Shown: positions 11,879 to 23,379, counted from the first letter of the stretch. The stretch is 64,000 nucleotides of DNA from Hysterangium stoloniferum (GCA_015178975.1 WHVD01000003.1:1426001-1490000), one strand, 5' to 3'. Notes: generated by a model from the sequence alone, not told the origin. A program made the numbers and translations.

Positions 11879-12494
11879 GGCATATACACACTAGACCTAT
11901 GTACATACTTTAGTGCCTGTAATTAAAACTCAGACACTTTTTATCCCATAACCATGACTTGCCCAGACACCCACTCAGTGTCCTGCAAGTTGTGATTGGG
12001 GTATCATCTCAACTGTCACAGACAGGCTTTAGCCATCAGAATAATCATTGTTCTGAACTATATTAGTCAAAACCCGAGCTGTTACCATAGGAGGATAGTC
12101 ACAATTCATTGAATATACAAAATTTTATGAAAAACTTCTCATATTTTTAAGTGAGACTACTTCCTCTGGCTATGACTACATGTTTTAGGGGTTTATATTT
12201 AATCACCTGAAATTTCATCTTTAAAATATGCATGCCTGTGAAGAGTGGCGGAAGTTCTGACCGTTCTATATACGAAGAAATGAGTAGAAGAGGAGGATAT
12301 TGACCTATTCGGTGCAATATAAGAGAAAGTGAGAGAAAGAGCACAAGATGACAAAGGAGTCAACAAGTGCGATGGTTCGAGTGGAGGCCTCGACTGTTAT
12401 AGTTCGAGGCCAGAAGTATTCAGTAGTTCAGATAATGCTACCTATGTAGTAGCTGACACGTTACCCTGATCACCGCTCGTAGTAGACCTAGTTT

Positions 12495-14820
12495 CACTGG
12501 AGGCACCCCAAGATTTTTGGAGTTGCAAAACCTTCAGAAAATCTTGCTATTTGGCCAAATTTGCTAAGCATTCTTTGAACTGAAAAACTGTTCGAAAATC
12601 TTGAGTTTTAGTAGGTTTTTCTGAGGACAAAAATTGTATCTGAAAACCCTAAAAATGTTGATCAGGAAATTCTAAGGAAACATTGTTGGAAATAGCCTAT
12701 TTTCTGTGGATTTTCTAAATAGGAAAATTCTTCAAAAATCCTGGGTTTTGTTAGGGTTTTGCCACCCAACAGAATTCTATGAAAACTGTAATAATTTGCC
12801 TAGAGAAATCAATTGAAAACCACATATTTCTACTCAATTTTTCTGCTCAGGGAATTGGGTGAAAACTATAATTTTTTACCAGGAAAATCTTGTGCCAAGA
12901 CAATGTTTTGTTAATGTTTTGTCAAGGGGAAAACCCATAATGAAATTGACAATTTAATTATATGGGAAATCATTGAATAATTATAGATTTTAATAAGATT
13001 TCCTTGGCCACAAACACTATGGAAATTCAAAAAATGTGTTGGTGAAATCTTGAAGAAATTAACATTTTCGCATGAGTGTCTTAAAGGTTTTTCAAGATGA
13101 GAAACCTTGAACTGATTTTTCCTGATTGAGCATGATTCACAATTGTTTGGAATGGTACAGTGGGATTTACAAATATTTAAGAGGATTGTTTTAGATTCAG
13201 GTAGATTCAGATAGATTCAGATAGATTCTCTTAGATTCAGATAGATTCTTTTAGATTGACATAGATTCAGATAGATTCAGATAGATTCTTTTAGATTCAC
13301 ATAGATTCAGATAGATTCTTTTAGATTGACTAGATGCAGATAGATTATTTTAGATTCAGGTAGATTCTTGTAGATTCAGATAGATTCTTTTAGATTCAGG
13401 TAGATTCTTTTAGATTCACATAGATTCAGATAGATTCTTTGAGATTCTTTTAGATTCAGATAGATTATTTTAGATTCAGGTAGATTCTTGTAGATTCAGG
13501 TAGATTCTTTTAGATTCACATAGATTCTTTTAGATTCACATAGATTCTTTTAGATTCAGATAGATTCTTTTGGATTCAGATAGATTCTTTTAGGTTCAGA
13601 TAGATTCTTTTAGCTTCACATAGATTCACATAGATTCTTTTAGATTCAGATAGATTCTTTTAGATTCAGATAGATTCTTTTAGATTCAGATAGATTCTTT
13701 TAGATTCAGATAGATTCTTTTAGATTCAGATAGATTGTTTGAGATTCAGATAGATTCACATAGATTCACATAGATTCACATAGATTCACATAGATTCAGA
13801 TACATAGATTCTCTTAGATTCACATAGACTCTTTTAGATTCACATAGATTCTTTTATGGTTTAGGGTGAATCTAAAAGAATCTAAAAGAATCTATCTGAA
13901 TCTCAAACAATCTATCTGAATCTATCTGAATCTCAAAGAATTTATCTGAATCTAAGAGAATCTACCTGAATCTAAAATAATCTATCTGCATCTAGTCAAT
14001 CTAAAAGAATCTATCTGAATCTATGTCAATCTAAAAGAATCTATCTGAATCTAAAAGAATCTATCTGAATCTAAAAGAATCTATCTGAATCTAAAAGAAT
14101 CTATCTGAATCTAAAAGAATCTATCTGAATCTAAAAGAATCTACCTGAATCTAAAACAATCCTCTTAAATATTTGTGAATCATGCTCAATCAGGAAAAAT
14201 CAGTTCAAGGTTTCTCATCTTGAAAAACCTTTAAGAAACTCATGTGAAATTGTTAATTTCTTCAAGATTTCACCAACACATTTTTTGAATTTCCATAGTG
14301 TTTGTGGCCAAGGAAAATCTTATTGAAATCTATCATTATTCAATGATTTCCCATATAATTAAATTGTCAATTTCATTATGGGTTTTCCCCTTGACAAAAC
14401 ATTAACAAAACATTGTCTTGGCACAAGATTTTCCTGGTAAAAAATTATAGTTTTCACCCAATTCCCTGAGCAGAAAAATTGAGCAGAAATATGTTGTTTT
14501 CAATTGATTTCTCTAGGCAAATTATTACAGTTTTCATAGAATTCTGTTGGGTGGAAAAACCTAACAAAACCCAGGGTTTTTTAAGAATTTCCCCATTTAG
14601 AAAATCCACAGAAAATAGGCTATTTCCAACAATGTTTCCTTAGAATTTCCTGATCAACATCTTTAGGGTTTTCAGATACAATTTTTGTCCTCAGAAAAAC
14701 CTACTAAAACTCAAGATTTTCGAACAGTTTTTCAGTTCAAAGAATGCTTAGCAAATTTGGCCAAATAGCAAGATTTTTTGAAGGTTTTGCAACTCCAAAA
14801 ATCTTGGGGTGCCTCCAGTG
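12495..14820. mobile_element. Foldback (palindromic) CACTG-ended DNA element, 2,326 bp
   Basis: The termini are CACTGGAGGCACCCC and its exact inverse, flanked by TTT on both sides (12,492-12,494 and 14,821-14,823). Uninterrupted copies of the same LTR show a single TTT here, so TTT is the target duplication. The two outer arms of about 665 bp (12,495-13,177 and 14,160-14,820) are inverted copies with only scattered differences, so the arms could pair as a giant hairpin. The inner part is an inverted pair of tandem arrays. No transposase frame is present. CACTG ends with a 3-bp duplication point to the CACTA/EnSpm (CMC) group, non-autonomous; this assignment is inference. Confidence 0.85.
13178..14160. 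repeat. Inverted pair of TTTTAGATTCAGATAGATTC tandem arrays
   Basis: The first array (13,178 to about 13,855) repeats AGATTCAGATAGATTCTTTT with variants. After a short spacer near 13,856-13,866 the reverse complement array (AGAATCTATCTGAATCTAAA) runs to about 14,160. The left array is more than twice as long as the right one, so the arms expanded or contracted independently. The unit is too degenerate and continuous for a CRISPR array. Confidence 0.85.
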
Positions 14821-15040
14821 TTTGTGTCTTACGAGTGGTGGTTCTTGGGTTAAAGTGTGTCTGTGTTTTTAATTGGTGCTGAGTGCACCCACAAGTATAC
14901 ACAATGCTTCGAACTAATAAAATATGCAAGATTCAAAGAATAGGAAAGATAGAAAAATATGAATAAAATATGTAAAATATAAATGAAATAAAAGGAGTGT
15001 TTTACCACAATGATACTGTGGTAAAAGCATACTCCTCACA

Positions 15041-15297
15041 ATGCCCTTTTAAAATACACACAAATGACATAGTTACACAAAATTATTTGGGTTATGACTT
15101 AATCTTAGGGTTAACCTAGATTATTTGGGTTATTACTTAATCTTTGGATTATGATGTATTCTCTTGTATACAAGCAAACTTTCAAATATATTTCATATAA
15201 TTTAAATTTAGTTGGTTTAGAGAGTTAGCCAGAACTATCTGGGGTACCAATCCCCATTGTGCAATTTATTCCAAAAGAATAATCTACAGATGATTGT
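15041..15297. other. Unannotated AT-rich spacer
   Basis: It contains a loose duplication (ATTATTTGGGTTAT..., about 15,085-15,155) and no gene. It continues the sequence that flanks the family C LTR on the left. Confidence 0.4.
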
Positions 15298-15404
15298 TGT
15301 TAAGCTTGCATACACAGAGGGTTTCCAGAGAAACCCACAGAAAAGCCAGTAGGACTTGGCTTCAGCTTATAGGCTGCACTCTCGCAAGATCGTCTTGTCT
15401 CAGC
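15298..15404. mobile_element. Family B LTR fragment
   Basis: TGTTAAGCTTGCATACAC followed by GGCTTCAGCTTATAGGCTGC matches the first about 107 bp of family B. It abuts the Tc1/mariner fossil directly, and the rest of the LTR is absent. Confidence 0.7.
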
Positions 15405-16031
15405 ATCTATCCTTCCATTAATTTTGGTGGAATATTCTGGTCCTTCCCACAACATACAGCTTCACAACATCAGATTTCCTCCTCCAAACCTAACTGTACC
15501 CTCAACCACCCTATCACTGAGCCCCTCTCCTGCCCTTTTCCATACCTACTTCCTCCCATCTGACCCCAAACAACTGATTTTTGTCTCATCTAACCAAACA
15601 AACCTCTTCCAATCATCCACAGTCCAGTCCTTGTGTCCCAGAGCAAAGCCCATCCTTGCCTTCCTATGCCTCTTAATGAGTAAAGGCCTTTTTCTCTTCA
15701 CCACAGCTCTCATTCCAGCTTTCTTGAGTGCTCTATGAAAATTCTTCACTGAAATAAACTCTCCAGTCATATTTTGAAGGATTTTGGTGACCTCAGTGGC
15801 ATGTTCTGCCTTCTGAGAAGTGATTTGTTAGAGGGAATAATGAATATCTGAGGGAGAAAGCTTGCATGGATGGCCACCAGGTGCTTTGGAAAGTGATGGA
15901 CAATGAGTAAAGTGAATTCTGGATATAGTAAATTGACCTCTGCCAGTGATTGCAGAGATCTGAGAAGCAGACTTGCCCTTATTGAGCAAAATGAAAATGT
16001 GGCTAACCTGAGGAGGAGTAAGAGCTTTCAT
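15405..16031 (-). pseudogene. Tc1-like transposase, decayed
   Basis: The start at 16,031 gives an N-terminal helix-turn-helix (MKALTPPQVSHIFILLNKG, then ASQISAITGRGQFTISRI). A second frame from 15,770 gives the catalytic part, with the first DDE aspartate in WLDETKISCLGSDGRK and then, after an in-frame TAG, VWKRAGEGLSDR and FGGGNLMLWSCM. The two halves are in different frames near 15,770-15,828, and the C-terminus beyond 15,405, which would carry the last acidic residue, is gone. The protein family is clear; the copy is inactive. Confidence 0.8.
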
Positions 16032-16381
16032 GGTGTAGAATGTTGAGTTGTGGGGATGTTGTTGAACTAGAAAGTGAACAGCTATATATATATCTAATTT
16101 TGACAGGTCACATGATTTTTATTTGCACTTCTTTGCATATAATCAATAATGTTTTGTGCTGATCATGTGACTGGGACAAAACCCTTCCAATGTGATTTTA
16201 TTATTATTTTATTTATAGCATGGGAAATACTAATACTTATGTCATAATATTTCAAGGGCATATAGATAACATGTAGACCTAACTAACCACCAAATTTCAG
16301 GTCTGTATCTACAGTGGTTCTTGAGTTATTCAAGAATCTTTGCACAACTAAAAATCATTGGAAGGGTTTTGTCCCTCACTG
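15405..16381 (-). mobile_element. Tc1/mariner DNA transposon remnant
   Basis: The right end reads inward on the minus strand as CAGTGAGGGACAAAACCC, with TA just outside at 16,382-16,383, as expected for Tc1/mariner. The transposase (15,405-16,031) lies inside. The left end is missing, cut at 15,404. A 20-bp inverted repeat, GGGACAAAACCCTTCCAATG (16,173-16,192 and inverted at 16,356-16,375), suggests either a derived small element or a rearranged end between the TIR and the gene. Confidence 0.75.
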
Positions 16382-16383
16382 TA

Positions 16384-16657
16384 GTATATAAGGGCAATGA
16401 TAGGAACGAAGGAAGTCAGTCAGAAAACCTGTATTATATTATATTATTACTATATTACATAATCATTGAAATTTTCCAAGTCCTTCTTTGACTTATTTAT
16501 TCATGAGCCTCTGTGTCCTATCTTTGCCTCATGCTTTATCAACAAAATGAATTAATACTTCGTCGAATGAGGCATTTTTATTCGATATTGTTGAATATTC
16601 TTGAATTGTTTATTCAACTTTATCGAGTAAAATTCAATTTGTGACACAGAGCCTGTG
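16384..16657. other. Unannotated AT-rich spacer
   Basis: It lies between the Tc1 end and a family E LTR. It contains a TATATAAGG at 16,384-16,394 but no gene. It may be remnant LTR sequence. Confidence 0.35.
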
Positions 16658-17204
16658 TGTTAAGAACTGAAAACTGACTGATGTCGGTTGGCCGACAGGG
16701 ACCGATCGGAAGGACTTGGCTTCAGCTTATGTGCTGCACCCTCGCAAATGTTTGTTGAGTGTCCTTAAATTTTGGGCGGGCGAAGACTAATCCTAATGAG
16801 TTCCTTTCAGTGAGATACTGATCGGGACTGAAGGTTAAGTCGAGTGTCGGGCCAAGGGTCGGTGACCGAGAGTGGACGAGCGCATGTGAAGGCGGATGAG
16901 GGGATTCTTAGTACAAGACTGCTAGAGGCGTAAGAGGGTATTCTGAGTCGATATTCTGATTGCCTAGTAACTACAACTACAGCGGGTTCATATACAAGTA
17001 TCAGGTGTCTAGAAAATACTAACTAGGAGAAGAGTGGAACAGGGTATTGACAATAAGTGTTAGGATACACACACAGGGCGGGTTTCTGGAGAAACCTGTG
17101 GGATATCCAGTAGGACTTGGCTTCAGCTTATAGGCTGCGCCCTCGCTAGATCGTGTTGTCCAATTTCAAACAGGCGGATGGGGATCCCGGGGAGTCTGGG
17201 TGGG

Positions 17205-17490
17205 GTTCATGGGTCGTAGGTTGTAAGTCGGGGGTCGTAGGTTGTAAGTCGGGGGTCGTAGGTTGTAAGTCGGGGGTCGTAGGTTGTAAGTCGGGGGTCG
17301 TAGGTTGTAAGTCGGGGGTCGTAGGTTGTAAGTCGGGGGTCGTAGGTTGTAAGTCGGGGGTCGTAGGTTGTAAGTCGGGGGTCGTAGGTTGTAAGTCGGG
17401 GGTCGTAGGTTGTAAGTCGGGGGTCGTAGGTTGTAAGTCGGGGGTCGTAGGTTGTAAGTCGGGGGTCGTGGGTTGTAAGTCTGAGGTCAT
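17205..17490. repeat. Minisatellite, 21-bp unit, about 13 copies
   Basis: The unit GTCGGGGGTCGTAGGTTGTA repeats with hardly any change. Because 21 is a multiple of three, it creates long artificial open frames on both strands (GVVGCKS and TPDLQPT repeats), which are not genes. The family B copy at 5,606 has only a few degenerate units. Confidence 0.93.
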
Positions 17491-17923
17491 GGGTCGTGAG
17501 TCGAGATAGTTGAGAGATAGATGCGCCAGAGCCTGTGGGCTCTGACTAGTGCGAGCGGTGTGAATCAAGTAAGGTTTTAGAGCGGAAAATGTTATTAGAT
17601 TACTGGGGGGGAATCTAAGCTAATTTTCTGACTGGATTGTATGTACAACATCTGCCAGTTTATATAGACCATGGAGTGAATGTCATACCAAATCCAGTAA
17701 TGATGAAACAAAACTAACAAAACATAAAACGGGAATAGTAAACACCAAATTGGTGTTAGGAACGGGATGGAATGGAGCAGAGTCCGAATCGTGACAAAGC
17801 ATAACCCATAATGGGAAATGGAGTGGGAGTGGAGTCCTAAATCGTGACAGGTCATTTGACTAAAATGGGAACGGGGCTCAATTAGAGCGGTGATGGGATT
17901 TTGAGTGGGGTCCAGTGACTGAT

Positions 17924-18555
17924 TGTGAAGAGTAGTGGAAGTTCTAACTGTTCTATATATGAAGGATATCGACTGTTTAGGTACAACACTAAGATGTATT
18001 GACTGTCAAAGTCTAATACAGAATGAATGCGTATTGACTACTTAGTTCAATATGGTAGAGGGAAGTAGCTATCTAGAATAAGGTAGAGAGCTAAAACGAA
18101 TAAGTAGAATCGACTGTCAAGTGCGATTCTGAACGACTGCTCGAGAGTAAAGTAGAGTACTAGAGAGTCAAATAATAGAGTAGTGTGGATGTGGTCCATG
18201 CGAGTTGAGATAAGGATTGAGTTTCAACTGGTACAGTTCGAAACTCTGATAGAGTAGATAGCTAAAGCCCATCTGTGACGGTTGAGACGATACACCAATC
18301 ACAACTTACAGGACACTAATGGGTGTCTGGGTAAGTCGTGGTTGCGGTGTAAAAAGTGTCTGAGTTCTAAACTATGGGCGCTAGAATACATAAGTCTGGC
18401 GTGTACACGCCCACAAGAGTCGATGTACCGCATACATAGGTCGTCGAACTAATTATAGATGTATAATAGAAGAGAGGAAACAGAAATAATAAAGGGAATA
18501 TAGTAAGAGCTAATCTGACTATATTTCCTGAGTGTATTTTGCCATACCTCTCACA
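17924..18555. mobile_element. Solo LTR, family D, 632 bp
   Basis: It starts TGTGAAGAGTAGTGG and ends ATACCTCTCACA, with target duplication CTGAT at 17,919-17,923 and 18,556-18,560. It is the only complete family D copy and the youngest layer of this nest. Confidence 0.9.
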
Positions 18556-19107
18556 CTGATGCATGGGACAAAGACGGGCATAGACAGAGACGGAGTCCGG
18601 GGGAAGTCCGGTGATTGATATGTGTCATAATGAGATCGAACGTAACAAGTCTTGACATAACGGAGTCCGGGCAGGAAATCCTATAAACAGACAATTGGTG
18701 CTTGTAGCACGTGGGGGCATACGGGTTAGTGCCTGGAGTCCGGCAGGATTGTCTGGTCATAACAATAAGCTTGACTAGGAACGGGAAGTTTATGATTAGT
18801 TCAGAGGCTGAAGAGATAACCGAGAGTGTAATTATGGGAAAAGGAAATAGTTCGAGAGTTACAAGTATATATAGGCATATGTGAAACATAGGATAGAACG
18901 GATCATCATAATAAAAGGGACATATCAAAAGTTTAACCAGATAGTACAAGTATATTTTGACATGGGCGTAAATGGAGTTTGATCACCGTGAAAGCATACG
19001 TCAGCATTGGGGGTGATGGTTTCCAATGTGGTAACTTGAGCGATAACTTGAATCGTCAATAGGTGGCAATAACCTCAGGGCTGAACGGCTGCGACACAGT
19101 CGTAACA

Positions 19108-19576
19108 CTTTTACTCATTGGAGCCCATGGGCTCTGACCCATCTATCACTTGACCTCCGACCTATTCATCTCGACTCCCTGACCTCTCAACCACGAACCC
19201 CGCCCAGACTCCCCAGGATTCCCATCTGCCCATTTGAAATTGGACAAGACGATCTCGCAAGGGTGCAGCCTATAAGCTGAAGCCAAGTCTTACTGGCTTT
19301 CCCACAGGTTTCTCCAGAAACCCTCCATGTACACACTCTTAACACGGGAGTGGAGTCTGAATCGTGACAGGTCATTTAACCATAATGGGAATGGGGCTCA
19401 ATTAGAGGGCTGATGGGTTTTCCAAGTGAGGTCCGGTGATTGGTGTGTGGGACAGGGTCATGGATAGACAGGGACGGAGTCCAGTGGGTATTCCAGTAAA
19501 CTGATAATTGGTGCATGTGGGGTGTGGGTGCGTATAAGTTATTGTCTGGAGTCTGGTGGGATTTCCGGTCATAACA
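19108..19576. mobile_element. Two family B LTR pieces in opposite orientation
   Basis: 19,108-19,344 matches the first part of family B, inverted, ending CTCTTAACA. 19,345-19,576 matches the last part in direct orientation, ending GGTCATAACA. The pieces abut exactly. About 290 bp of the middle of a normal B LTR is missing. Confidence 0.7.
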
Positions 19577-19770
19577 ATTGTTTGACTAAATTTTGTCAGA
19601 TATAGAATAAATATTAATATTTTTGCATTCTTCAGAGTGATACCTAATCAACTGAATTTGATTAAATATTAATTTTACAACAAACAATATATATATATAT
19701 ACTTTAGTGGATAAATTGTTTTTAAAGTTTTGGGTTATCCTCCATAATCCACATGGACTACATCCATGCT
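19577..19770. other. Unannotated AT-rich spacer
   Basis: AT-rich sequence with a short TA run. No gene or known repeat recognised. Confidence 0.35.
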
Positions 19771-20393
19771 TGTGAAGGGTATGCTTTTACCACAGTTTCA
19801 TTGTGGTAAAACACTCCTTTTATTTTATTTATATTTTACACATTTTAGTCATATTTTTCTATCCTTTATATTCTTCGAATATTGCACCATTTCATTAGTT
19901 CGAAGCTCTGTGTATATTTGTGGGTGCACTCGGCACCAAAGAATACAGACACTTTTTACCCCATAACCACAACTTGCCCAGACACCCACTTAGTGTCCTG
20001 CAAGTTGTGATTGGGGTATCATCTCGACCGTCACAGACAGGCTTTAACTACCAGCACAATCATAGTTTTGAACTACACTAGTCGAAACTTGAACCATTAT
20101 CTCGATCCATGGAGACTATATCCACACTACTCTGTTTATTCAACTCTCTCGTTATTTCCTTAAACACTCGAGTAGTTGCTCATAATTGAACTTCAAAGTT
20201 GATTATCTTTTATTTGTCTTAGCTATCTATTCTACTTAAGATAGTTAATCTTCTTAACCGTATTGAACTAAATAGTCAATACGTGTTTGGCTTGTATTAG
20301 ACTTACATAGATAGTCAATACATCGCTGTGTCATATCTAAATGGTCGATATTCTTCATATATAGAACAGTTAGAACTTCCACCACTCTTCACA
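19771..20393. mobile_element. Mosaic LTR, 623 bp (modules L2 and R3)
   Basis: It starts TGTGAAGGGTATGCTTTTAC and ends ACCACTCTTCACA. The first about 150 bp match family C, with the hairpin TTTTACCACA...TGTGGTAAAA. The remainder matches family D. The flanks (ATGCT and CAGAT) do not match, so either the duplication has decayed or the copy arose by recombination between two LTRs. Confidence 0.75.
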
Positions 20394-20826
20394 CAGATTG
20401 ACCTCTACCAACAGGAAGATGGAGATCTCGGAATGGTTGAGCAGGGGGTGGTATATTAGAATTTACAGCTAAATGCCGATGACAATCAGATGGAGATGTC
20501 ATTTGCAATTGTGCCCTATGCTGCCTTCGCCTCTCCTCCTGATTACACTCAGATGTTCAATCCATAATAATATAGCAATCACAGCAGCAGCAGTAGAGAG
20601 AGAAACCCTGCAAGAGAGGGAGAAGAGAGGAGGGGCAGAAAGTTGTAGTGAATTAGGCTAAAATAAGCCAAAGAAAATTACAGGGAAAGGACTCACTTTC
20701 AATACTCCACTTATACCTATGTATAAGAAGCAGTCACCAAAGCAGTAGGGAGTGCCAGGGAAAAGAAATGCAGACAAATGGGTCTAAAATAGCCTAAAAA
20801 CGTGAAGAATAATGCATAAATATTTT

Positions 20827-21621
20827 TTAACAGCATGAGGGAAGGTACCAATACAAACCTGGAGGTATATTATATCTTCCAGTAACAATTCTCCTGAATT
20901 GCCACAGTCCTTGATGGGATCTGAAGGTGGTCTTCAGTTTATCTTCTTCTAACATTTCAAGTTGGGTAAAGCTAGCTAATGCGTCAAAGGAAGATAGGAT
21001 GTTGGATCCTGAAAGTGCTTGCATGATTTCAGACTGGTGTGGCAATGAGAATTCATCGGGAACTGTTAGGCTGTTCAACTTCCTATAGTCAATCACCACT
21101 TGTGGTTTCCCATTGCAATAGACGACAAAGGCTGGTGCCCCCCAAGGACTTTTGGACGGTTCGATTACTCCCTGTTAAAACCAAGTATCCATTTGTTCAT
21201 CAATGACCTTCCTATTGGCTGGGGAAGTTGGAAACATTGACATCAAAATAGGTTGCATGCCTTCTTTCAATGGGACATTGACTTTGACATCTACTTGTCC
21301 TAAATGCCCATCTACTCCAAAGGCTTGGACATTCTTAGTCAATACTGACTCCAAGCAGGAGGAGATATCAGTAGGAATGTCAGGTCCTAAGTTAACCAAC
21401 TTATGTAGGTCCTCCACCTGAAATGTTTCTGTGGTAGCAACCTTTGACATTTTAGGGCCTGCTGGGTCAAAATCATCTGCGAGTTCCCATTCTGGGGGCT
21501 GTCTGGAAGGTTGAGGATTAAGGACACACTCCTCTTCTATTCTTGATAGGCTCTCTATGAGGTGAGTGATCTCGGTTGCCGTTGACTGCATCAATGCCTT
21601 CTCAGTTGAAGATCTAGGCAT
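20827..21621 (-). pseudogene. Reverse transcriptase start of gypsy fossil 2
   Basis: The minus strand encodes MVIDYRKLNSLTVPDEF and TTFRSHQGLWQFRR, the N-terminal fingers of a Ty3/gypsy reverse transcriptase, preceded by a linker region with acidic residues. The polymerase active-site box is not present. Positions 20,394-20,826 hold only unrecognised sequence. Confidence 0.75.
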
Positions 21622-23074
21622 CTGAGCCCATTTGTTCGCGTTGTGAATTAATCCAATGGTTTCCCCTCATCTAATGATTCTTGGTGTCAGAGAGGGGTTA
21701 GCAAGAGGTATCGTGATGTGTTCCCTAGAGATAGCAGTGGTGGGAGCGGCTAGTATACTTCCATTGTCATTCTGCAAGACAACTCCCTCGACTATCCATT
21801 GGTCACTGATAAGATCTCCAACAAAGATTGGTACTAATTGAGCTGATTCTGGCTCTATAGTACAATCCTGTAGGGCCCATGCAACTCTTTCAGTATGCAC
21901 CCCTTTGTCTGATTTGGAAGTCAATTCAGGTGAGTCATTGGCTAGTTCCTCAAGGGGGATCTTGCTAATCGAGAAGGCTAAAGGCTGTGGCTCCTTGGAG
22001 GAACTGGCTGGGATAGATCCCACCCTCCCAGTAGAATCTGTAATGTATTAGCCTTATTTTAATACTATTTTCTGAAAAAGGAGTCCAATGCTCTATCAAA
22101 ATGTGCAAATACTCAATTCACTGCAAGGTAAAATAATTTAAGTATTTGATATTAAACAGTGGCAGCCTTAATAGACTTAGAACCCCTGAAGTCAAGAGTT
22201 TACTTGAATATATGCACCCTACTTCGCAAAGAAGGTTTTGAGAGCTGCTTGTGCAAGCTTGTTCTTTTTCTGTGATAACAACTACTAAAATAAGAATAAC
22301 AATTTACTGATTCCAAAGCTAGATTTAACTTCAATGCTAGCTAGTTTATATATATTTTATACTATTTGTCAAACAGTAAAAATATTTATAAACAGGTCAA
22401 AGATTAGATATAGAATAAAACACTATTTGGTTAATATATGCTTTATTTACACTAACCTACAGGGTCTACTGTGATATTAACTTATCAGGATCTTAATGTA
22501 GTCTTAAGGATTCTGCAAGGATATTCTCAGTATTTGTTTATGTGAATATGCTTTACTGATTCACAATGAATGAACAAAGGAACAGGATTATTTGCAATGT
22601 AATAAACAGTCAAATTACTCAACTAGAGGTGACTGAAGTCTTAAACTACAAATAACAATGTAAGGAAAACTAATAATCAGTACTCAATTAAGAGATGACT
22701 ATAGTATGAGATTATTTATATATTATTAGTTGATAACCAACAACTCTAACTGAGGTGGAAATAATATATAAAAGATAGCCAACTATTCAATTAAGAAGTG
22801 GCAAGGGGGAACAAAAGTCAACAACTCAGATTGAGGTGACAGGGGAACAGCAGATCAGTCAACAGCTCAGATTGAGGTGACAAGGGATCTGATTGGGCCA
22901 ACAACTCTGATAGAGGTGGCAAAGGTTTCCAACAGCTCAGATAGAGGTGGAATTAGATGTCCAACTGCCCAGATAGGGGTGGAGTAGCCTGCTTGCTGCA
23001 GTGACACACACAGATGTGGTGGGTTGATGTGATGATATGATTGATTGGTTTTTTTATTCAAGGCTGGAGCTGAG

Positions 23075-23083
23075 CTCCTTATA
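23075..23083 (-). promoter_or_regulatory. TATA-like element of the family G LTR (minus copy)
   Basis: TATATAAGG on the minus strand is followed by GAGCTCAGCTCC. The same arrangement is seen in the plus copy at 25,761, supporting conservation of an LTR promoter. Confidence 0.5.
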
Positions 23084-23379
23084 TACATTTTAGTCTGAGA
23101 CATTTAGAAGATTCTAGAAGATTTAATGATGTCATTCTGGGAGGAGTGATGTCATTTAGAATTTTCTAGAATTTTCTAGAGCATTGTGGAAGGTTCTAAC
23201 TACTTCTAAGACACTATAGAATATTCTTGGCATAATGGAACATTGTAGAATTTTATAGAATATTCTACAATATTCTATCTAATATTAGTACCTATTAACT
23301 AATGTTCCATTGGAAGCCACTGGAATGTTCCAGAGAGTTTCCTGTTTTTGTTGCAGTAGCATATATGATGACATAATGC

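Larger units (their letters stand above)
10272..12092. mobile_element. LTR family D, truncated, with two nested LTRs
   Basis: It begins TGTGAGAGCTACTGCG, the reverse complement of the family D terminus. D sequence continues at 10,940-11,079 and 11,879 to about 12,092, interrupted by a family A LTR and a family B LTR. Similarity to family D stops near 12,092, so the far end is missing. The 145 bp from 12,092 to 12,236 contain nothing recognised. Confidence 0.7.
12237..15040. mobile_element. Solo LTR, family C (475 bp) split by a foldback element
   Basis: It starts TGTGAAGAGTGGCGG and ends ATACTCCTCACA, with target duplication ATGCC at 12,232-12,236 and 15,041-15,045. Removing the 12,495-14,820 insertion and its TTT duplication leaves 475 bp, as in the other C copies. 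It provides an empty-site reference for the inserted element. Confidence 0.9.
17058..18764. mobile_element. Solo LTR, family B (about 1,070 bp plus nested LTR)
   Basis: It starts TGTTAGGATACAC and ends GGTCATAACA, with target duplication ATAAG at 17,053-17,057 and 18,765-18,769. It carries an expanded 21-bp minisatellite and hosts the family D LTR at 17,924-18,555. Confidence 0.9.
16658..19107. mobile_element. Family E LTR (about 738 bp) at the base of a three-deep nest
   Basis: It begins TGTTAAGAACTG and ends CAGTCGTAACA. The E sequence is interrupted at 17,058-18,764 by a family B LTR, itself holding a family D LTR. The flanks CTGTG and CTTTT do not form a clear duplication, so this copy may be a recombination product. 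Confidence 0.82.

Noticed and set aside
13178-14160. Regular repeats that could be mistaken for a CRISPR array or a satellite centromere
   Set aside because: There are no unique spacers, the units are degenerate and continuous, the array is inverted upon itself inside a transposable element, and the genome is eukaryotic.
15110-15125. TTAGGGTTA, telomere-like
   Set aside because: Only one and a half units, inside an unrelated loose duplication. Not an interstitial telomere.
17146-17568. Long open frames on both strands encoding TPDLQPT or GVVGCKS repeats
   Set aside because: They follow the 21-bp minisatellite, whose length is a multiple of three. There is no non-repeat domain and no conservation in the other family B LTR copies.
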